NCBI RefSeq assembly: GCF_004346265.1 | Contig: NZ_SMAP01000012.1 | Location: 1 to 42,099, forward strand | Direction of reading: 5' to 3' | DNA: 42,099 nucleotides | Origin: Thermomonas haemolytica | GTDB lineage: Bacteria > Pseudomonadota > Gammaproteobacteria > Xanthomonadales > Xanthomonadaceae | Shown: positions 10,462 to 20,647 of the stretch, piece after piece | Layout of the letters: the number at the start of each line of letters is the position of its first letter | How positions within the stretch are numbered: position 1 is the first letter of the stretch | Translations under genes and position numbers: made by a program | The notes under the pieces: model-generated | The model's database searches: none | The model's input: only the letters and a program-made list of their open reading frames with translations | Told to the model about the DNA's origin: nothing

Positions 10462-13307
10462 CCGACAAGACCGAGAACCCCTACAAGGCCACCATCCTGC
10501 TGCCGGAGACCGGCTTCCCGATGCGCGGCGACCTACCCAAGCGCGAGCCGGACACCCTGGCGCGCTGGGAGGCCGAAGGCCTGTACGCGCAGATCCGCAA
10601 GGTGGCCGCCGGGCGCCCGCGCTTCGTGCTCCACGACGGCCCGCCGTATGCGAACGGGGCCATCCACCTCGGGCATGCGGTCAACAAAATCCTCAAGGAC
10701 ATCATCGTCAAGTCGAAGACGCTGGCAGGGTTCGACGCGCCCTACGTGCCGGGCTGGGACTGCCACGGGCTGCCGATCGAGATCGCGATCGAGAAGAAGT
10801 GGGGCAAGGTCGGCACCAAGCTGGACGCCACCGAGTTCCGCCAGAAGTGCCGCGAGTACGCCAGCGAGCAGATCGAGGTGCAGCGCCGCGACTTCAAGCG
10901 CCTGGGCGTGCTGGGCGACTGGGACAACCCCTACCGCACCCTCGATTTCAAGTTCGAGGCCGACGAGATCCGCGCGCTGGCCAAGGTGGTGGAGAACGGC
11001 CACCTGCTGCGCGGGGTGAAACCGGTGTACTGGTGCTTCGACTGCGGCAGCGCGCTGGCCGAGGCCGAGATCGAGTACCAGGACAAGGTCTCGCCCGCGA
11101 TCGACGTGGCCTACGCCGCGCGCAACCCGCAGCAGGTCAGCCGCGCGTTCGGCAGCGAACTGCCGGAAGGCGTGGAGGTGGCCCTGCCGATCTGGACCAC
11201 CACGCCGTGGACGCTGCCGGCCTCGCTGGCGATTTCGCTGGGCCCGGAGCTGGACTACGTGCTGGTGGAAGGCCCGGCGGGCACCGACGGCACCCGCCGC
11301 TGGCTGGTGCTGGCCGAGGCGCTGGCCGAGAAGACGCTGAAGCGCTACGGCGTGGATGAGGTCGTCGTGTTCGGCCGCGCGCGCGGCGAGAAGTTGGAAG
11401 GCATGCTGTTCGCGCATCCGTTCTACCCGGGCCGCGACATCCCGGTACTGCTGGGCGACCACGTCAGCGCCGAGGACGGCACCGGCGCCGTGCACACCGC
11501 GCCCGGCCACGGCCAGGAGGACTTCGCGGTCTCGCAGAAATACGGCCTGGTCGAGAAATACGACGCCGCCGTGCTCAACCCGGTGGACGGCCGCGGCGTG
11601 TATCTGCCGGGAACGCCGCCCGCAGGAGAGGTCGAACTCGCCGGCCTGCATGTGTGGAAGGCCAACGAGGTCATCGTTGACGTGCTGCGCGCCAGCGGCC
11701 GCCTGCTGGCTTTCGCGAAGCTGACCCACAGCTACCCGCATTGCTGGCGGCACAAGACCCCGATCGCCTTCCGCGCCACCCCGCAGTGGTTCATCTCGAT
11801 GGAGCAGGCGCACCTGCGCCGCGATGCGCTGGCCGCGATCGAGACCGTCAAGTGGTATCCAGCCTGGGGCCAGGCGCGGATCGCGGGGATGGTGGAGGGC
11901 CGCCCGGACTGGACCATCTCGCGCCAGCGCACCTGGGGCGTGCCGATCGCGCTGTTCGTGCACCGCCAGACCGGCGCGATCCACCCGCGCAGCGTGGAGC
12001 TGATGCGGCAGGTGGCCGAGCGCGTGGAGCAGGCCGGGATCGACGCCTGGTATTCGCTGGAGCCGGCCACGCTGCTGGGCGAGGAGGCGGACGACTATGA
12101 GAAGATCACCGACATCCTCGACGTGTGGTTCGATTCCGGCGTCACCCACGAGGCGGTGCTGGCCGCGCGCGGGCTGGGCAAGCCGGCCGACCTCTACATC
12201 GAGGGCTCCGACCAGCACCGCGGCTGGTTCCAGAGCAGCCTGCTCACCGGGGTGGCGATCGACCGCGCCGCGCCCTACCGGCAGTGCCTCACCCACGGTT
12301 TCACCGTGGACGAGCACGGCCGCAAGATGAGCAAATCGCTGGGCAACGGGATCGAGCCGCAGGAGATCATGAAGACCCTGGGTGCGGACATCCTGCGCCT
12401 GTGGATCGCCAGCGCCGACTACAGCAACGAGATGACGCTGTCGCAGGAGATCCTCAAGCGCAACGCCGATGCCTACCGACGCATCCGCAACACCGCGCGC
12501 TTCCTGCTCGGCAACCTGCACGGCTTCGACCCGGCGCGCGACCTGCTGGCGCCGGAGGCGATGGTCGCGCTGGACCGCTGGATCGTGCACCGCGCCTGGC
12601 AGGTGCAGGAGCAGGTCGCGCGCGCCTATGCCGAGTACGACTTCGCCGCGGTGGTGCAGGCGCTGATGAACTTCTGCAGCGTGGACCTGGGCTCGCTGTA
12701 CCTGGATGTCACCAAGGACCGCCTGTACACGATGCAGGAGGACTCCCGCGGCCGCCGCAGCGCGCAGAGCGCGATGTACCGGATCGCGGAGGCCTTCGTG
12801 CGCTGGATCGCCCCGGTGCTGAGCTTCACCGCCGACGAGATGTGGAGCTACCTGCCCGGCGCGCGTGCCGGCAACGTGCTGCTGGAGACCTGGTACGGGG
12901 GGCTGGAGCCCCTGCCTGCGGACGCCGTGCTGTCGGAGACCGACATGCAGGCATTGCTGGTCCTGCGCGAGCAGGTGGCCAAGGTGCTGGAGCCGATGCG
13001 CGCCGCCGGCGAGATCGGCGCGGCGCTGGAGGCGGAGATCACCCTGCGTTGCGGGGTGGCCGACCAGAACTGGCTGGCGCCGCTGGCGGAGGAACTGCGC
13101 TTCCTGTTCATCAGCGGCGATGTCGCGGTGGTGCCGGACGCGGAGGCAACCGCCATCGGGGTATCCGCGCGCGCCACCGGCAAGCCCAAGTGCGTGCGCT
13201 GCTGGCACCACCGCGAGGACGTGGGCGCGCATGCCGCGCATCCGCTGCTGTGCGGTCGCTGCGTGTCCAACATCGACGGTCCTGGCGAAACCCGGGTGTA
13301 CTTCTGA
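10458..13307 (+). CDS. ileS: isoleucyl-tRNA synthetase
   Basis: 949 residues, close to the E. coli size (938). Class I signatures: HLGH in [17 protein letters not shown] (His70) and KMSKS (residues 623-627). The CP1 editing domain shows [10 protein letters not shown] and [17 protein letters not shown]. The C-terminal zinc site is CVRCWHH...CGRC (about 911-935), as in the bacterial type sensitive to mupirocin. The start is GTG, overlapping the ribF stop by four bases; [18 protein letters not shown] is the expected N-terminus. No T-box leader is possible because the gene follows ribF directly. lspA starts in the stop codon of ileS (TGATG). Confidence 0.97.
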   Translation: MTDKTENPYKATILLPETGFPMRGDLPKREPDTLARWEAEGLYAQIRKVAAGRPRFVLHDGPPYANGAIHLGHAVNKILKDIIVKSKTLAGFDAPYVPGWDCHGLPIEIAIEKKWGKVGTKLDATEFRQKCREYASEQIEVQRRDFKRLGVLGDWDNPYRTLDFKFEADEIRALAKVVENGHLLRGVKPVYWCFDCGSALAEAEIEYQDKVSPAIDVAYAARNPQQVSRAFGSELPEGVEVALPIWTTTPWTLPASLAISLGPELDYVLVEGPAGTDGTRRWLVLAEALAEKTLKRYGVDEVVVFGRARGEKLEGMLFAHPFYPGRDIPVLLGDHVSAEDGTGAVHTAPGHGQEDFAVSQKYGLVEKYDAAVLNPVDGRGVYLPGTPPAGEVELAGLHVWKANEVIVDVLRASGRLLAFAKLTHSYPHCWRHKTPIAFRATPQWFISMEQAHLRRDALAAIETVKWYPAWGQARIAGMVEGRPDWTISRQRTWGVPIALFVHRQTGAIHPRSVELMRQVAERVEQAGIDAWYSLEPATLLGEEADDYEKITDILDVWFDSGVTHEAVLAARGLGKPADLYIEGSDQHRGWFQSSLLTGVAIDRAAPYRQCLTHGFTVDEHGRKMSKSLGNGIEPQEIMKTLGADILRLWIASADYSNEMTLSQEILKRNADAYRRIRNTARFLLGNLHGFDPARDLLAPEAMVALDRWIVHRAWQVQEQVARAYAEYDFAAVVQALMNFCSVDLGSLYLDVTKDRLYTMQEDSRGRRSAQSAMYRIAEAFVRWIAPVLSFTADEMWSYLPGARAGNVLLETWYGGLEPLPADAVLSETDMQALLVLREQVAKVLEPMRAAGEIGAALEAEITLRCGVADQNWLAPLAEELRFLFISGDVAVVPDAEATAIGVSARATGKPKCVRCWHHREDVGAHAAHPLLCGRCVSNIDGPGETRVYF

Positions 13308-13804
13308 TGGCCGCCGCGAAGCCGAACGCGCTGCCCTGGCTGGGCGTCTCCGCGCTGGTGTTGGGACTGGACCAGTGGTCGAAAGCCTGGGTGCTCAAGG
13401 CGCTGCCCGAGTTCACCGCGGTGCCGGTGATCGAGGGCTTCTGGAACTGGTACCGCACCTACAACACCGGCGCGGCCTTCAGCTTCCTGGCCGATGCCGG
13501 CGGCTGGCAGAAATATTTCTTCGTGGCGCTGGCGCTGGCGATCAGCGCGCTGATGGCGTGGATGCTCGCGCGCCTGCCGCGCCGCGACTGGCGGCAGGCG
13601 CTGCCGCTGGCGCTGGTGATCGGCGGCGCGCTGGGCAACGTGATCGACCGCTTCGTGCATGGCCACGTGGTGGATTTCATCCAGTGGCACGTCGGCCAGC
13701 ACTACTGGCCGGCGTTCAACGTGGCAGACAGCGCGGTGGTGTGCGGCGCGATCGGCATGGCCCTGGCCGGCCTGCTGGGCGGGCGCACGAAGGCGAAGGG
13801 GTAA
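13307..13804 (+). CDS. lspA: lipoprotein signal peptidase (signal peptidase II)
   Basis: 165 residues with four predicted membrane helices. Catalytic aspartates are in GNVIDRF (about Asp114) and FNVADSAV (about Asp141); [10 protein letters not shown] is the third family signature. LspA removes signal peptides from prolipoproteins after diacylglyceryl transfer in the inner membrane; the lipoproteins at 421 and 17863 in this window would be substrates. The start overlaps the ileS stop by one base, so expression depends on ileS translation. The stop codon overlaps the -10 box of ispH. Confidence 0.96.
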   Translation: MAAAKPNALPWLGVSALVLGLDQWSKAWVLKALPEFTAVPVIEGFWNWYRTYNTGAAFSFLADAGGWQKYFFVALALAISALMAWMLARLPRRDWRQALPLALVIGGALGNVIDRFVHGHVVDFIQWHVGQHYWPAFNVADSAVVCGAIGMALAGLLGGRTKAKG

Positions 13805-13807
13805 ACT
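13802..13807 (+). promoter_or_regulatory. -10 box of a leaderless ispH transcript
   Basis: TAAACT begins in the lspA stop codon and ends six bases before the ispH ATG at 13814. The predicted transcription start coincides with the start codon. No Shine-Dalgarno sequence is visible. Confidence 0.45.
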
Positions 13808-13813
13808 GCCGGC

Positions 13814-14764
13814 ATGGATGTCCTGCTCGCCAATCCGCGCGGCTTCTGCGCCGGCGTCGATCGCGCCATCGAGATCGTCAAGCGCACCCTCGAGGTGTTC
13901 GGCGCGCCGATCTACGTGCGCCATGAAGTCGTCCACAACAAGTTCGTGGTGGACGACCTCAAGGCGCGCGGCGCGGTGTTCGTGGAAGAGCTGGACGAGG
14001 TGCCGGACGGTGCCACCGTGGTGTTCAGCGCGCACGGGGTCTCGCAGGCGGTGCGCGCGGAGGCCGAGCGGCGCGGGCTGAAGGTGTTCGACGCCACCTG
14101 CCCGCTGGTCACCAAGGTGCACCTGGAGGTCAGCCGCCAAAGCCGGCGCGGCCGCGACATGGTGCTGATCGGGCATGCCGGCCATCCCGAGGTGGAAGGC
14201 ACCATGGGCCAGTGGAGTGGCGACGGCGGCAATGGGCGCATCCATCTGGTCGAGGACATCGACGATGTTGCCGCGCTGGTGCTGGAGCAGCCGGACAACT
14301 GCGCCTACACCACCCAGACCACGCTCAGCGTGGACGACACCCGCGACATCATCGCGGCGCTGAAGGCGAAGTACCCGGCCATCCAGGGGCCGAAGCACGA
14401 CGACATCTGCTACGCCACCCAGAACCGCCAGGACGCCGTGCGCGAACTGGTGCGCGACGGCTGCGACGCGGTGTTGGTGGTGGGCTCGCCCAATTCCTCC
14501 AACTCCAACCGCCTGCGCGAGCTGGCCGAGCGCGAGGGCGCCGCGGCCTGGCTGATCGACAACGCCGGCCAGATCGACCCGGCCTGGCTTGCCGGGCGCC
14601 GGCGGATCGGCGTCACCGCCGGTGCCTCGGCCCCGGAGGTGCTGGTGCGTGGCGTGCTGGAGCGCCTGCGCGCGCTGGGCGCGGCCGACGTGCGCGAACT
14701 GCACGGGGAGCCGGAGGACATGGTGTTCGCCCTGCCCAAGGAGCTGCGGCAACTGGCGCAATGA
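13814..14764 (+). CDS. ispH: 4-hydroxy-3-methylbut-2-enyl diphosphate reductase
   Basis: 316 residues. IspH is the last enzyme of the MEP isoprenoid pathway and uses a [4Fe-4S] cluster to reduce HMBPP to IPP and DMAPP. The three cluster cysteines are Cys12 ([10 protein letters not shown]), Cys96 (FDATCPLV) and Cys199 ([11 protein letters not shown]). Substrate-binding stretches HGV, GHAGHPE, TTQTTLS and [10 protein letters not shown] are all present. It sits ten bases after lspA, an arrangement common in gammaproteobacteria, but seems to have its own -10 box. tRNA-Thr follows after 28 bases. Confidence 0.97.
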   Translation: MDVLLANPRGFCAGVDRAIEIVKRTLEVFGAPIYVRHEVVHNKFVVDDLKARGAVFVEELDEVPDGATVVFSAHGVSQAVRAEAERRGLKVFDATCPLVTKVHLEVSRQSRRGRDMVLIGHAGHPEVEGTMGQWSGDGGNGRIHLVEDIDDVAALVLEQPDNCAYTTQTTLSVDDTRDIIAALKAKYPAIQGPKHDDICYATQNRQDAVRELVRDGCDAVLVVGSPNSSNSNRLRELAEREGAAAWLIDNAGQIDPAWLAGRRRIGVTAGASAPEVLVRGVLERLRALGAADVRELHGEPEDMVFALPKELRQLAQ

Positions 14765-14776
14765 CCCGCCAGCGGC

Positions 14777-14782
14777 TAAACT
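14777..14782 (+). promoter_or_regulatory. -10 box of tRNA-Thr
   Basis: TAAACT lies ten bases before the first base of the mature tRNA. The -35 region would fall in the 3' end of ispH and is only weakly conserved, so co-transcription from ispH is also possible. Confidence 0.4.
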
Positions 14783-14792
14783 CCCCGGCCTC

Positions 14793-14868
14793 GCCGGAGT
14801 AGCTCAGTTGGTAGAGCACGTCATTCGTAATGATGGGGTCGTAGGTTCGATTCCTATCTCCGGCACCA
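14793..14868 (+). tRNA. tRNA-Thr (anticodon CGU)
   Basis: 76 bases. Acceptor GCCGGAG pairs with CTCCGGC, the D arm is GCTCAGTTGGTAGAGC, the anticodon stem CGTCA/TGATG encloses loop TTCGTAA with anticodon CGT, and the T arm contains GTTCGATT. Discriminator A and CCA are encoded. It reads ACG codons. An intrinsic terminator follows at 14877-14914. Confidence 0.96.
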
Positions 14869-14876
14869 TGCAACCG

Positions 14877-14914
14877 CGCCACGCTTAGCTTTCCAGCGGC
14901 GTGGCGTCGTTTTA
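14877..14914 (+). terminator. terminator after tRNA-Thr
   Basis: CGCCACGC (14877-14884) pairs with GCGTGGCG (14899-14906), followed by TCGTTTTA. It closes the plus-strand series; the MFS gene reads toward it from the other side. Confidence 0.75.
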
Positions 14915-14933
14915 TCGGTAACCTGTACGGGCA

Positions 14934-16160
14934 TCATGCGCGGCCGCGGCCATCCTGCCGGCGCAGCGCGCCGGCCAGCAGGCCCAGCAGCGCCAGCAGG
15001 CCGAACGCGGCGCCGGCATGGAAGGTCGCCGCCGCGCCGAAGCGATCCCACAGCAGCCCGGCCAGCACGCTGGCGACCAGCAGCGCGCCGCCGCTGACGA
15101 GGTTGAACATGCCGAACGCGGTGCCGCGGAGGTCGGCGGGCGCGCGCTCGGCCACCATCGTCGCCAGCAGTCCCTGGGTCATGCCCATGTGGATGCCCCA
15201 TAGCGCCACTCCGAACAGCACGGTAGGCCAGCCGCCACCCGTCGCCAGCACCAGGTCGGCGGCGATCAGCGGAAGCAGGCCGGCCGCCATCAGCGCGCCG
15301 TGGTTGACGCGGTCCGACAGCCAGCCGAAGGGGTAGGCGGAGGCGGCGTAGATCACGTTCATCGCCACCATCACCAGCGGGATCAGCGCGACCGCGATCC
15401 CGCCCTGCTGCGCGCGCAGCACCAGGAAGGCCTCGCTGAAGCGCGCCAGCGAGAACACCGCGCCCACCGCCACCACCCACCAGTAGCGGCGTCCCAGCCG
15501 GGCCAGGTTCTCGTGCCGGATCGGGTTGTGGCGCTTCTCCACAGCGGCAGGCCGGGGCTCGCGCACGCCGACCACGAGCAGGGCCACCGCCAGGCCCGCG
15601 GGGATCACCGCCACCCAGAAGATGGCGCGGAAATCATTCGCCCATAGCAGCATCAGGCCCGCGCCCAGCAGCGGACCGAGGAAGGCGCCCACGGTGTCCA
15701 GCGCCTGGCGCAGCCCGAACGCGGCCCCGCGCGCCTCCGGCGGCGCGATGTCCGCCACCAGCGCATCGCGGGGAGCGCCGCGGATGCCCTTGCCAACCCG
15801 GTCCAGCAGGCGGGCCGCGAGCACGAGCCCGGACGAGGAGGCGATCGCGAACAGCGGCTTGGTGACCGCGGCCAGACCGTATCCCAGCACCGCCAGCGCC
15901 TTGCGCTTGCCGAGATAGTCGCTGAGCGCGCCGGAGAACACCTTCACGATCAGCGCGGTGGATTCCGCAAGGCCTTCCATCAGGCCGACCGCCAGCGCGC
16001 TGGCGCCCAGGGTGCCGACCATGAACAGCGGCAGCAGGCTGTGGATCATCTCCGAGGAGGTGTCCATCAGCAGGCTGACCAGCCCCAGCAGCCAGATCCC
16101 CGCCGGCAGCCGGGTGCGTTTGCCGGGGGCGGCAGTTTTGGGCGATGGCGGATGTGGCAT
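14934..16160 (-). CDS. major facilitator superfamily permease
   Basis: 408 residues, about 12 hydrophobic helices after a short basic N-terminus (MPHPPSPKTAAPGKRTR). The early stretch LMDTSSEMIHSLLPLF and the loop SDYLGKRKALAVLGY, a variant of the MFS motif A between helices 2 and 3, place it in the MFS; DRVGKGIRGAPRDALVAD is another conserved loop of this subgroup. Substrate unknown. A good GGAG ribosome-binding site precedes the ATG. It starts 23 bases after ynfA on the same strand, so the two are likely co-transcribed. Confidence 0.88.
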   Translation of the reverse strand: MPHPPSPKTAAPGKRTRLPAGIWLLGLVSLLMDTSSEMIHSLLPLFMVGTLGASALAVGLMEGLAESTALIVKVFSGALSDYLGKRKALAVLGYGLAAVTKPLFAIASSSGLVLAARLLDRVGKGIRGAPRDALVADIAPPEARGAAFGLRQALDTVGAFLGPLLGAGLMLLWANDFRAIFWVAVIPAGLAVALLVVGVREPRPAAVEKRHNPIRHENLARLGRRYWWVVAVGAVFSLARFSEAFLVLRAQQGGIAVALIPLVMVAMNVIYAASAYPFGWLSDRVNHGALMAAGLLPLIAADLVLATGGGWPTVLFGVALWGIHMGMTQGLLATMVAERAPADLRGTAFGMFNLVSGGALLVASVLAGLLWDRFGAAATFHAGAAFGLLALLGLLAGALRRQDGRGRA

Positions 16161-16183
16161 GCGCTGCCTCCGGTGGCGGCCGC

Positions 16184-16501
16184 TCAGCGCGGCTGGAACG
16201 CGATCACCGCCATGCCCGCCAGCGCCAGTAAGACGCCGAACACGTCCCAGCCGTTCGGGCGGATGCCGTCCACCGCCCACAGCCAGGCGATGGCCACACT
16301 GATATACATGCCGCCGTAGGCGGCGTACACCCGGCCGGATGCCGCATCGTGCAAGGTCAGCAGCCACACGAACAGCGCCAGGCTCAGCGCCGCCGGCAGC
16401 AGCAGCCAGGCCGGGCCCTGCTGCTTCAGCCACAGCCACGGCAGGTAGCAGCCGACGATCTCGGCCACGGCGGTGGCCAGGAACAGCAGGAAGGTCTTCA
16501 T
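16184..16501 (-). CDS. ynfA: YnfA/UPF0060 family small membrane protein
   Basis: 105 residues, four predicted helices. [26 protein letters not shown] and [14 protein letters not shown] are hallmarks of the YnfA family, which resembles small multidrug resistance (SMR) transporters. Inner membrane; the substrate is not established. The gene begins 28 bases after the terminator of tRNA-Ala and precedes the MFS permease by 23 bases, giving a two-gene transport unit. Confidence 0.92.
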   Translation of the reverse strand: MKTFLLFLATAVAEIVGCYLPWLWLKQQGPAWLLLPAALSLALFVWLLTLHDAASGRVYAAYGGMYISVAIAWLWAVDGIRPNGWDVFGVLLALAGMAVIAFQPR

Positions 16502-16528
16502 GCCGGCGAGCCCACGCGAGTCCACGAA

Positions 16529-16560
16529 TGAAAACGCCCGACCGTTGCCAGTCGGGCGTT
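16529..16560 (-). terminator. terminator after tRNA-Ala
   Basis: AACGCCCGAC and GTCGGGCGTT form a 10-base stem with an 8-base loop; on the minus strand it is followed by TTTC-rich sequence. It separates tRNA-Ala from ynfA. Confidence 0.82.
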
Positions 16561-16566
16561 GGAAGA

Positions 16567-16642
<76 letters not shown>

Positions 16643-16657
16643 ACGAAGGGAAGCGCG

Positions 16658-16686
16658 ATTATACGGATGCCATCGGGCGCTGCCAA
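16658..16686 (-). promoter_or_regulatory. tRNA-Ala promoter
   Basis: On the minus strand TTGGCA (16686-16681) and a perfect TATAAT (16663-16658) are 17 bases apart. It lies directly after the rnd stop codon and about 15 bases before the mature tRNA. Confidence 0.82.
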
Positions 16687-17772
16687 CTAGCCCCCCAGCA
16701 GGGGCGACAGCCGCGGCTCCAGCACGGCCCGGCGCCAGCCCGCCAGCGGTCCGGTCCAGCCGTTGCCGTCCTGCAGGCCTTCCAGCAGGCGGCGCGAGGC
16801 CAGCACGCCTTCCGGCAGCCCGAGTTCCGCCGCGGCCGCCGCCACCGCCTCCTGCAGGGCGCGCAGCTGCTTCTTGTCGCGGTCGTCGCCGCGTACCGGC
16901 GGGGCTTGCGCCTCGTCGGGGAGTGGGGTGATGAGGGCGTCCCACAGCGGCGTGCGCAGGTTGCGCGGGGCCTTGGGGAAGCCGTCCAGCAGGGCATCGA
17001 AGCGCAGCCGGCTGTCCAGCGGCTGGCGGGCGAGGGCAACCGCGAGTTCATTGTCCAGGATCCAGCTGCGCGGGCGGTCGCTGGCGCGGGCCTGGGCCTC
17101 GCGCCAGCGCAGCAGCCGCAGCAGGCGGCGCTGGCCATCGAGGTCGAGGAACTGCGCGCTGCGCAGGGCCAGGTGCGGCCAACGTTCGCTGTCGTCGCCG
17201 GCGGCATTCGCCAGCTGGCGTTCGCTGTCCTCGGCCAGCCACGCCGCGCGGCCGTTCGCGGCCAGGCGGGCCTGCAGGTCCCGGTGCAGGGCATGCAGGT
17301 AGCGCACGTCGTCGGCGGCGTAGGCCAGCTGCGCGGACGACAGCGGGCGGCGCAGCCAGTCGGACCGGGTCTCGCCCTTGGCCAGCTCCACCCCGGTCAC
17401 GGCCTGCACCAGCTTCTGGTAGCCCAGACCGGAACCCAGCCCGCACAGGGCGGCGGCGGCCTGGGTGTCGAACAGCGGCGCCGGTAGCACTCCGCAGGCG
17501 TGCTTGAACGCCACCAGGTCCTCGCTGGGGCTGTGCATCAGCTTCAGCACGCCCGGATCGGCCAGCAGCGGGGCCAGCGCCTTGGCCATGCCGGGACGCA
17601 GCGGGTCCACCAGCAGGATGGCGTCGTCGGACTCGCCCAGTGCGATCTGCACCAGCGCCAGTTGCGGCCAGTAGGTGCGTTCGCGGATGAATTCGGTGTC
17701 CAACCCGATCGTGGCGGGCGGGTTGGTGAGATGCGCGCGCAGCGCGTCGGGGGTGTCGATCCAGTGCTTCAT
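16687..17772 (-). CDS. rnd: ribonuclease D
   Basis: 361 residues. DEDD exonuclease: [19 protein letters not shown] carries Asp25 and Glu27, [15 protein letters not shown] the third acidic residue, and [12 protein letters not shown] the last Asp with Tyr. Two HRDC-like helical regions follow, as in RNase D, which trims the 3' ends of tRNA precursors. Its position immediately upstream of tRNA-Ala on the same strand fits, although that tRNA has its own strong promoter. The start [15 protein letters not shown] is preceded by a -10 box rather than by a ribosome-binding site. Confidence 0.95.
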   Translation of the reverse strand: MKHWIDTPDALRAHLTNPPATIGLDTEFIRERTYWPQLALVQIALGESDDAILLVDPLRPGMAKALAPLLADPGVLKLMHSPSEDLVAFKHACGVLPAPLFDTQAAAALCGLGSGLGYQKLVQAVTGVELAKGETRSDWLRRPLSSAQLAYAADDVRYLHALHRDLQARLAANGRAAWLAEDSERQLANAAGDDSERWPHLALRSAQFLDLDGQRRLLRLLRWREAQARASDRPRSWILDNELAVALARQPLDSRLRFDALLDGFPKAPRNLRTPLWDALITPLPDEAQAPPVRGDDRDKKQLRALQEAVAAAAAELGLPEGVLASRRLLEGLQDGNGWTGPLAGWRRAVLEPRLSPLLGG

Positions 17773-17778
17773 CCGTGC

Positions 17779-17784
17779 ATTATG
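17779..17784 (-). promoter_or_regulatory. -10 box of a leaderless rnd transcript
   Basis: CATAAT on the minus strand ends six bases before the rnd ATG (17772). No Shine-Dalgarno motif lies in between, so the mRNA is probably leaderless. -35 not evident. Confidence 0.45.
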
Positions 17785-17862
17785 CGGTTGTCGGGCGCGC
17801 GGGCATGGCCTACGTTCGCCTGCAGCGTTGCCGGCGCGTCGCCGGCGGCAGGGAGCGAGGGC

Positions 17863-19707
17863 GTGCGCGTAAGAGGTCTGGTCATCGCGGGGCTGCTGGT
17901 GCTGGCGGGCTGCAAGCCGGCGCCATCGGTGCCGGCAAGCACCGAGGTTCGCGCGGCGCCGACCGCCACCTCCGCGGCGGCGAAGGCCGGCGCACAGGTG
18001 CGGATCGAGGGCGATGACGCGCTGGCCGACGTGCTCAGCTGGACGCTGCCGGAAGTGCACATCGACACCCCGGCGCGTGCGCGCATGCAGGCGCAGCGCG
18101 CACTGGCGCGCGGCGATCTGTTCGAGACCGCACAGTCGGCCATCCCGCTGCTGCTGGCCTTGCAGAAGATCGAGCCGGGCAACGCCCGCGACGCGCAACT
18201 GCTGGAGAAGGCGCAGGCGGCGCTGCTGGCGCAGGCGTGGATCGCGTTGGCCGGCGGCGACGACCTCGCCTCGCTGCGCTTTGCCCAGCGCCACGGCAGC
18301 GTGTTGCGCACGCTGTGGCCGCAGCAGCCGGAGGTGGTGCAGTACCTGCAGGCGGTGGATCGCGCCGGGCAGGCGTTCGATGAAGTGCAGGCCGGCGATC
18401 GCGCGCTGCAGGCCGGTCTGCTGGATACCCCGGAGCAGGGCGCGCTGGCGCATTACCGCAAGGCGCAGGCGCTGTGGCCGGCGCTGGCGCGCGTGCAGCA
18501 GGGCATCGCCACGGTGCAGGCGCGCCTGGTCGCGCAGGCACTGGCGCTGGCGCAGCAGGGGGATTTCGATGCCGCCTACGCCATGCTGGCGCGCGCCCAG
18601 CGCGCACGCGACGATGCCGGGGTGATCGCCGCGGCACGCGCCGATATCGAGGCCGCGCGCGCCGACCGCATCCGCCGCCTCGGCGACGAGGGCATGATGG
18701 CGCTGGGCGATGCCGATCTGCGCTTTGCGCGCGGCCGCCTGGCCGAGATCCTGCGCATCGCGGCCCCGGGCGATCCGGTCAGCGTGGCGCTGCGCCAGCG
18801 GATCGACCAGGTCAGCCGCTACGGCCTGTTTCGCCCCGGGCAGGTATTCAGCGACGCGCTGGCCGACGGCGGCCGCGGGCCCACGCTGGTGGTGGTGCCG
18901 CACGGCGATTTCATGATGGGGGCGACCCCGGGCGACCCGGATGCCTCGGCGGACGAGCAGCCGCGGCATGCGGTGCGTTTCGATCGCGGCTTCGCGATGG
19001 GCCGCCACGAAGTGACGGTGGGCGAGTTCCGCCGCTTCGTGGAGGCCACCGGCTACGTCACCCGCGCCAGCAAGCGCGGCCACTCGATGGCCTACGACGG
19101 CCGCAGCGGCAACTTCGTACGCGGTAGCGGGATCGACTGGCGCGCCGGCTACGACGGCCGCCCCGCCAGTGACGACATGCCGGTGATCCATGTCACCGCG
19201 CGCGATGCCGAAGCGTACACGGCCTGGCTGAGCGCGCAGACCGGCGCGCATTACCGCCTGCCCAGCGAGGCCGAATTCGAGTACGTGCTGCGCGCCGGCG
19301 GCAGCGGGCGTTGGCCGTGGGGCGATGGATCGCCGTCGCCGGGCCAAGCGAATCTGGCCGGCAGCCGCGACGTCTCGCCGCAGGGGCGGCGCTGGAGTAA
19401 TGCCTTTCCCGGCTACGGCGACGGCTGGTGGGGCCCGGCGCCGGTGGCCAGCTTCCGCGCCAACGCCTTCGGCCTGTACGACATCGACGGCAACGTCAGT
19501 GAGTGGGTGGCCGACTGCTGGCACCGCGGCTACCGGCGCGCGCCTGCCAACGGCGCAGCCTGGGTCAATCCCGGTTGCCGCGTGCGCATGTATCGCGGCG
19601 GAGGGTGGTCCAGCGCGCCGGCGCAGGTGCGCTCGGCCTGGCGCACCGCCGGCGGCGTGGACGTGACCAGCGCCCGGGTGGGCTTCCGGGTGGTGCGGCA
19701 GCTGTAG
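17863..19707 (+). CDS. lipoprotein with C-terminal formylglycine-generating-enzyme (SUMF1/PvdO-like) domain
   Basis: 614 residues from a GTG with a good GGGAG site eight bases upstream. The N-terminus is a lipoprotein signal, GLLVLAGC, so the protein is predicted to be anchored in the envelope. Residues about 50-330 are helical and Ala/Gln-rich, possibly degenerate TPR-like repeats. From about residue 342 the FGE/SUMF1 domain follows: GDFMMGATPGDPDASADEQPRH, GRHEVTVGEFRRFV, YRLPSEAEFEYVLRAGG, FGLYDIDGNVSEWV and the end MYRGGGWSS...RVGFRVV. Two cysteines in the last part (ADCWH; NPGC) are near where FGEs carry their copper-binding pair, but enzymatic activity is not certain; many such domains are non-catalytic. 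No sulfatase gene is near. An M48 peptidase follows after 46 bases. Confidence 0.87.
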   Translation: MRVRGLVIAGLLVLAGCKPAPSVPASTEVRAAPTATSAAAKAGAQVRIEGDDALADVLSWTLPEVHIDTPARARMQAQRALARGDLFETAQSAIPLLLALQKIEPGNARDAQLLEKAQAALLAQAWIALAGGDDLASLRFAQRHGSVLRTLWPQQPEVVQYLQAVDRAGQAFDEVQAGDRALQAGLLDTPEQGALAHYRKAQALWPALARVQQGIATVQARLVAQALALAQQGDFDAAYAMLARAQRARDDAGVIAAARADIEAARADRIRRLGDEGMMALGDADLRFARGRLAEILRIAAPGDPVSVALRQRIDQVSRYGLFRPGQVFSDALADGGRGPTLVVVPHGDFMMGATPGDPDASADEQPRHAVRFDRGFAMGRHEVTVGEFRRFVEATGYVTRASKRGHSMAYDGRSGNFVRGSGIDWRAGYDGRPASDDMPVIHVTARDAEAYTAWLSAQTGAHYRLPSEAEFEYVLRAGGSGRWPWGDGSPSPGQANLAGSRDVSPQGRRWSNAFPGYGDGWWGPAPVASFRANAFGLYDIDGNVSEWVADCWHRGYRRAPANGAAWVNPGCRVRMYRGGGWSSAPAQVRSAWRTAGGVDVTSARVGFRVVRQL

Positions 19708-19753
19708 TATCACCATGGCGCGCGGGCACCTTCGCGCACGACGGGAGACGGGC

Positions 19754-20647
19754 ATGAATCTGGGGCAGATGCCGGGCGGGCGACGCGGTGGGCTGCGGCT
19801 GTGGGTGCTGCTGGCATTCGCCGCCTACGGTGCGTATTACTGGTATTCCAACCGCAGCATCGACCCGCTCACCGGGCAGGCGGTGGTGATCGACAAGGGC
19901 ATCTCGCCCGAGCAGGAAAAGGCGCTTGGCCTGCAGGCTTACCAGGAAGTGCTGCGGCAGGAGCAGCCGCTGCCGGCCGAGGCGCAGGCCTCGCGGCAGG
20001 TCGAGGCGATCGCGGAGCGGCTGATCGCGCGCATCCCGCCGGTCTCGGATGCGCTGGCCGCCGAGCACGGCCTGCAGGCCAGCCACGTGGAGCGCGGCTT
20101 CGATTGGGCAGTGACGGTGCTGCAGTCGGACCAGGTCAATGCGTTCTGCCTGCCGGGGGGCAAGATCGCGGTGTACACCGGGTTGCTGCCGGTGGCGGGC
20201 AATGCGGATGCGCTGGCCGTGGTGCTGGGGCATGAGATCGCGCACGCCCTGCTCCGGCATGGCGCGCAGCGGATGACGCGGGCCAAGCTGGAACAGCTGG
20301 GGCAGCTGGCGGGCGCGGCCAGCGGGATGGACCAGGGCACGCTGCAGACGGTGATGGCCGCCTACGGCTATGGCAGCGCCCTGCCCTATGCGCGCAGCCA
20401 GGAGACCCAGGCGGACGAACTCGGCCTGATGCTGGCCGCCGCGGCCTGCTTCGATCCGCGCGAAGCGGTGCCGCTATGGGAACGCATGGAGCAGGGCACG
20501 CAGGACCGCGCGCCGCCGGAGTTCGCATCCACCCATCCCAGCGCGGGCACCCGCATCCAGCAGCTGCAGGCGCTGATGCCGAAGGCGCTGGAATACCGCG
20601 CGCGCTTTTGCGGCGATGCCGGCGGCGCGGGCGCCCGCGCGGGCTGA
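19754..20647 (+). CDS. M48-family zinc metallopeptidase, membrane anchored
   Basis: 297 residues from MNLGQMPGGRR, chosen because GGGAG sits just upstream; an ATG at 19715 would add 13 residues. One N-terminal membrane helix (LWVLLAFAAYGAYYW). Zinc motif HEIAHALLRH begins at His160, with the downstream acidic ligand in SQETQADELGL (about Glu219-222). NAFCLPGGKIAVYTGLL is a typical M48 stretch. Proteins of this type (HtpX/BepA/LoiP-like) degrade or remodel misfolded envelope proteins. Co-transcription with the preceding FGE-like lipoprotein is likely from spacing. Confidence 0.92.
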   Translation: MNLGQMPGGRRGGLRLWVLLAFAAYGAYYWYSNRSIDPLTGQAVVIDKGISPEQEKALGLQAYQEVLRQEQPLPAEAQASRQVEAIAERLIARIPPVSDALAAEHGLQASHVERGFDWAVTVLQSDQVNAFCLPGGKIAVYTGLLPVAGNADALAVVLGHEIAHALLRHGAQRMTRAKLEQLGQLAGAASGMDQGTLQTVMAAYGYGSALPYARSQETQADELGLMLAAAACFDPREAVPLWERMEQGTQDRAPPEFASTHPSAGTRIQQLQALMPKALEYRARFCGDAGGAGARAG

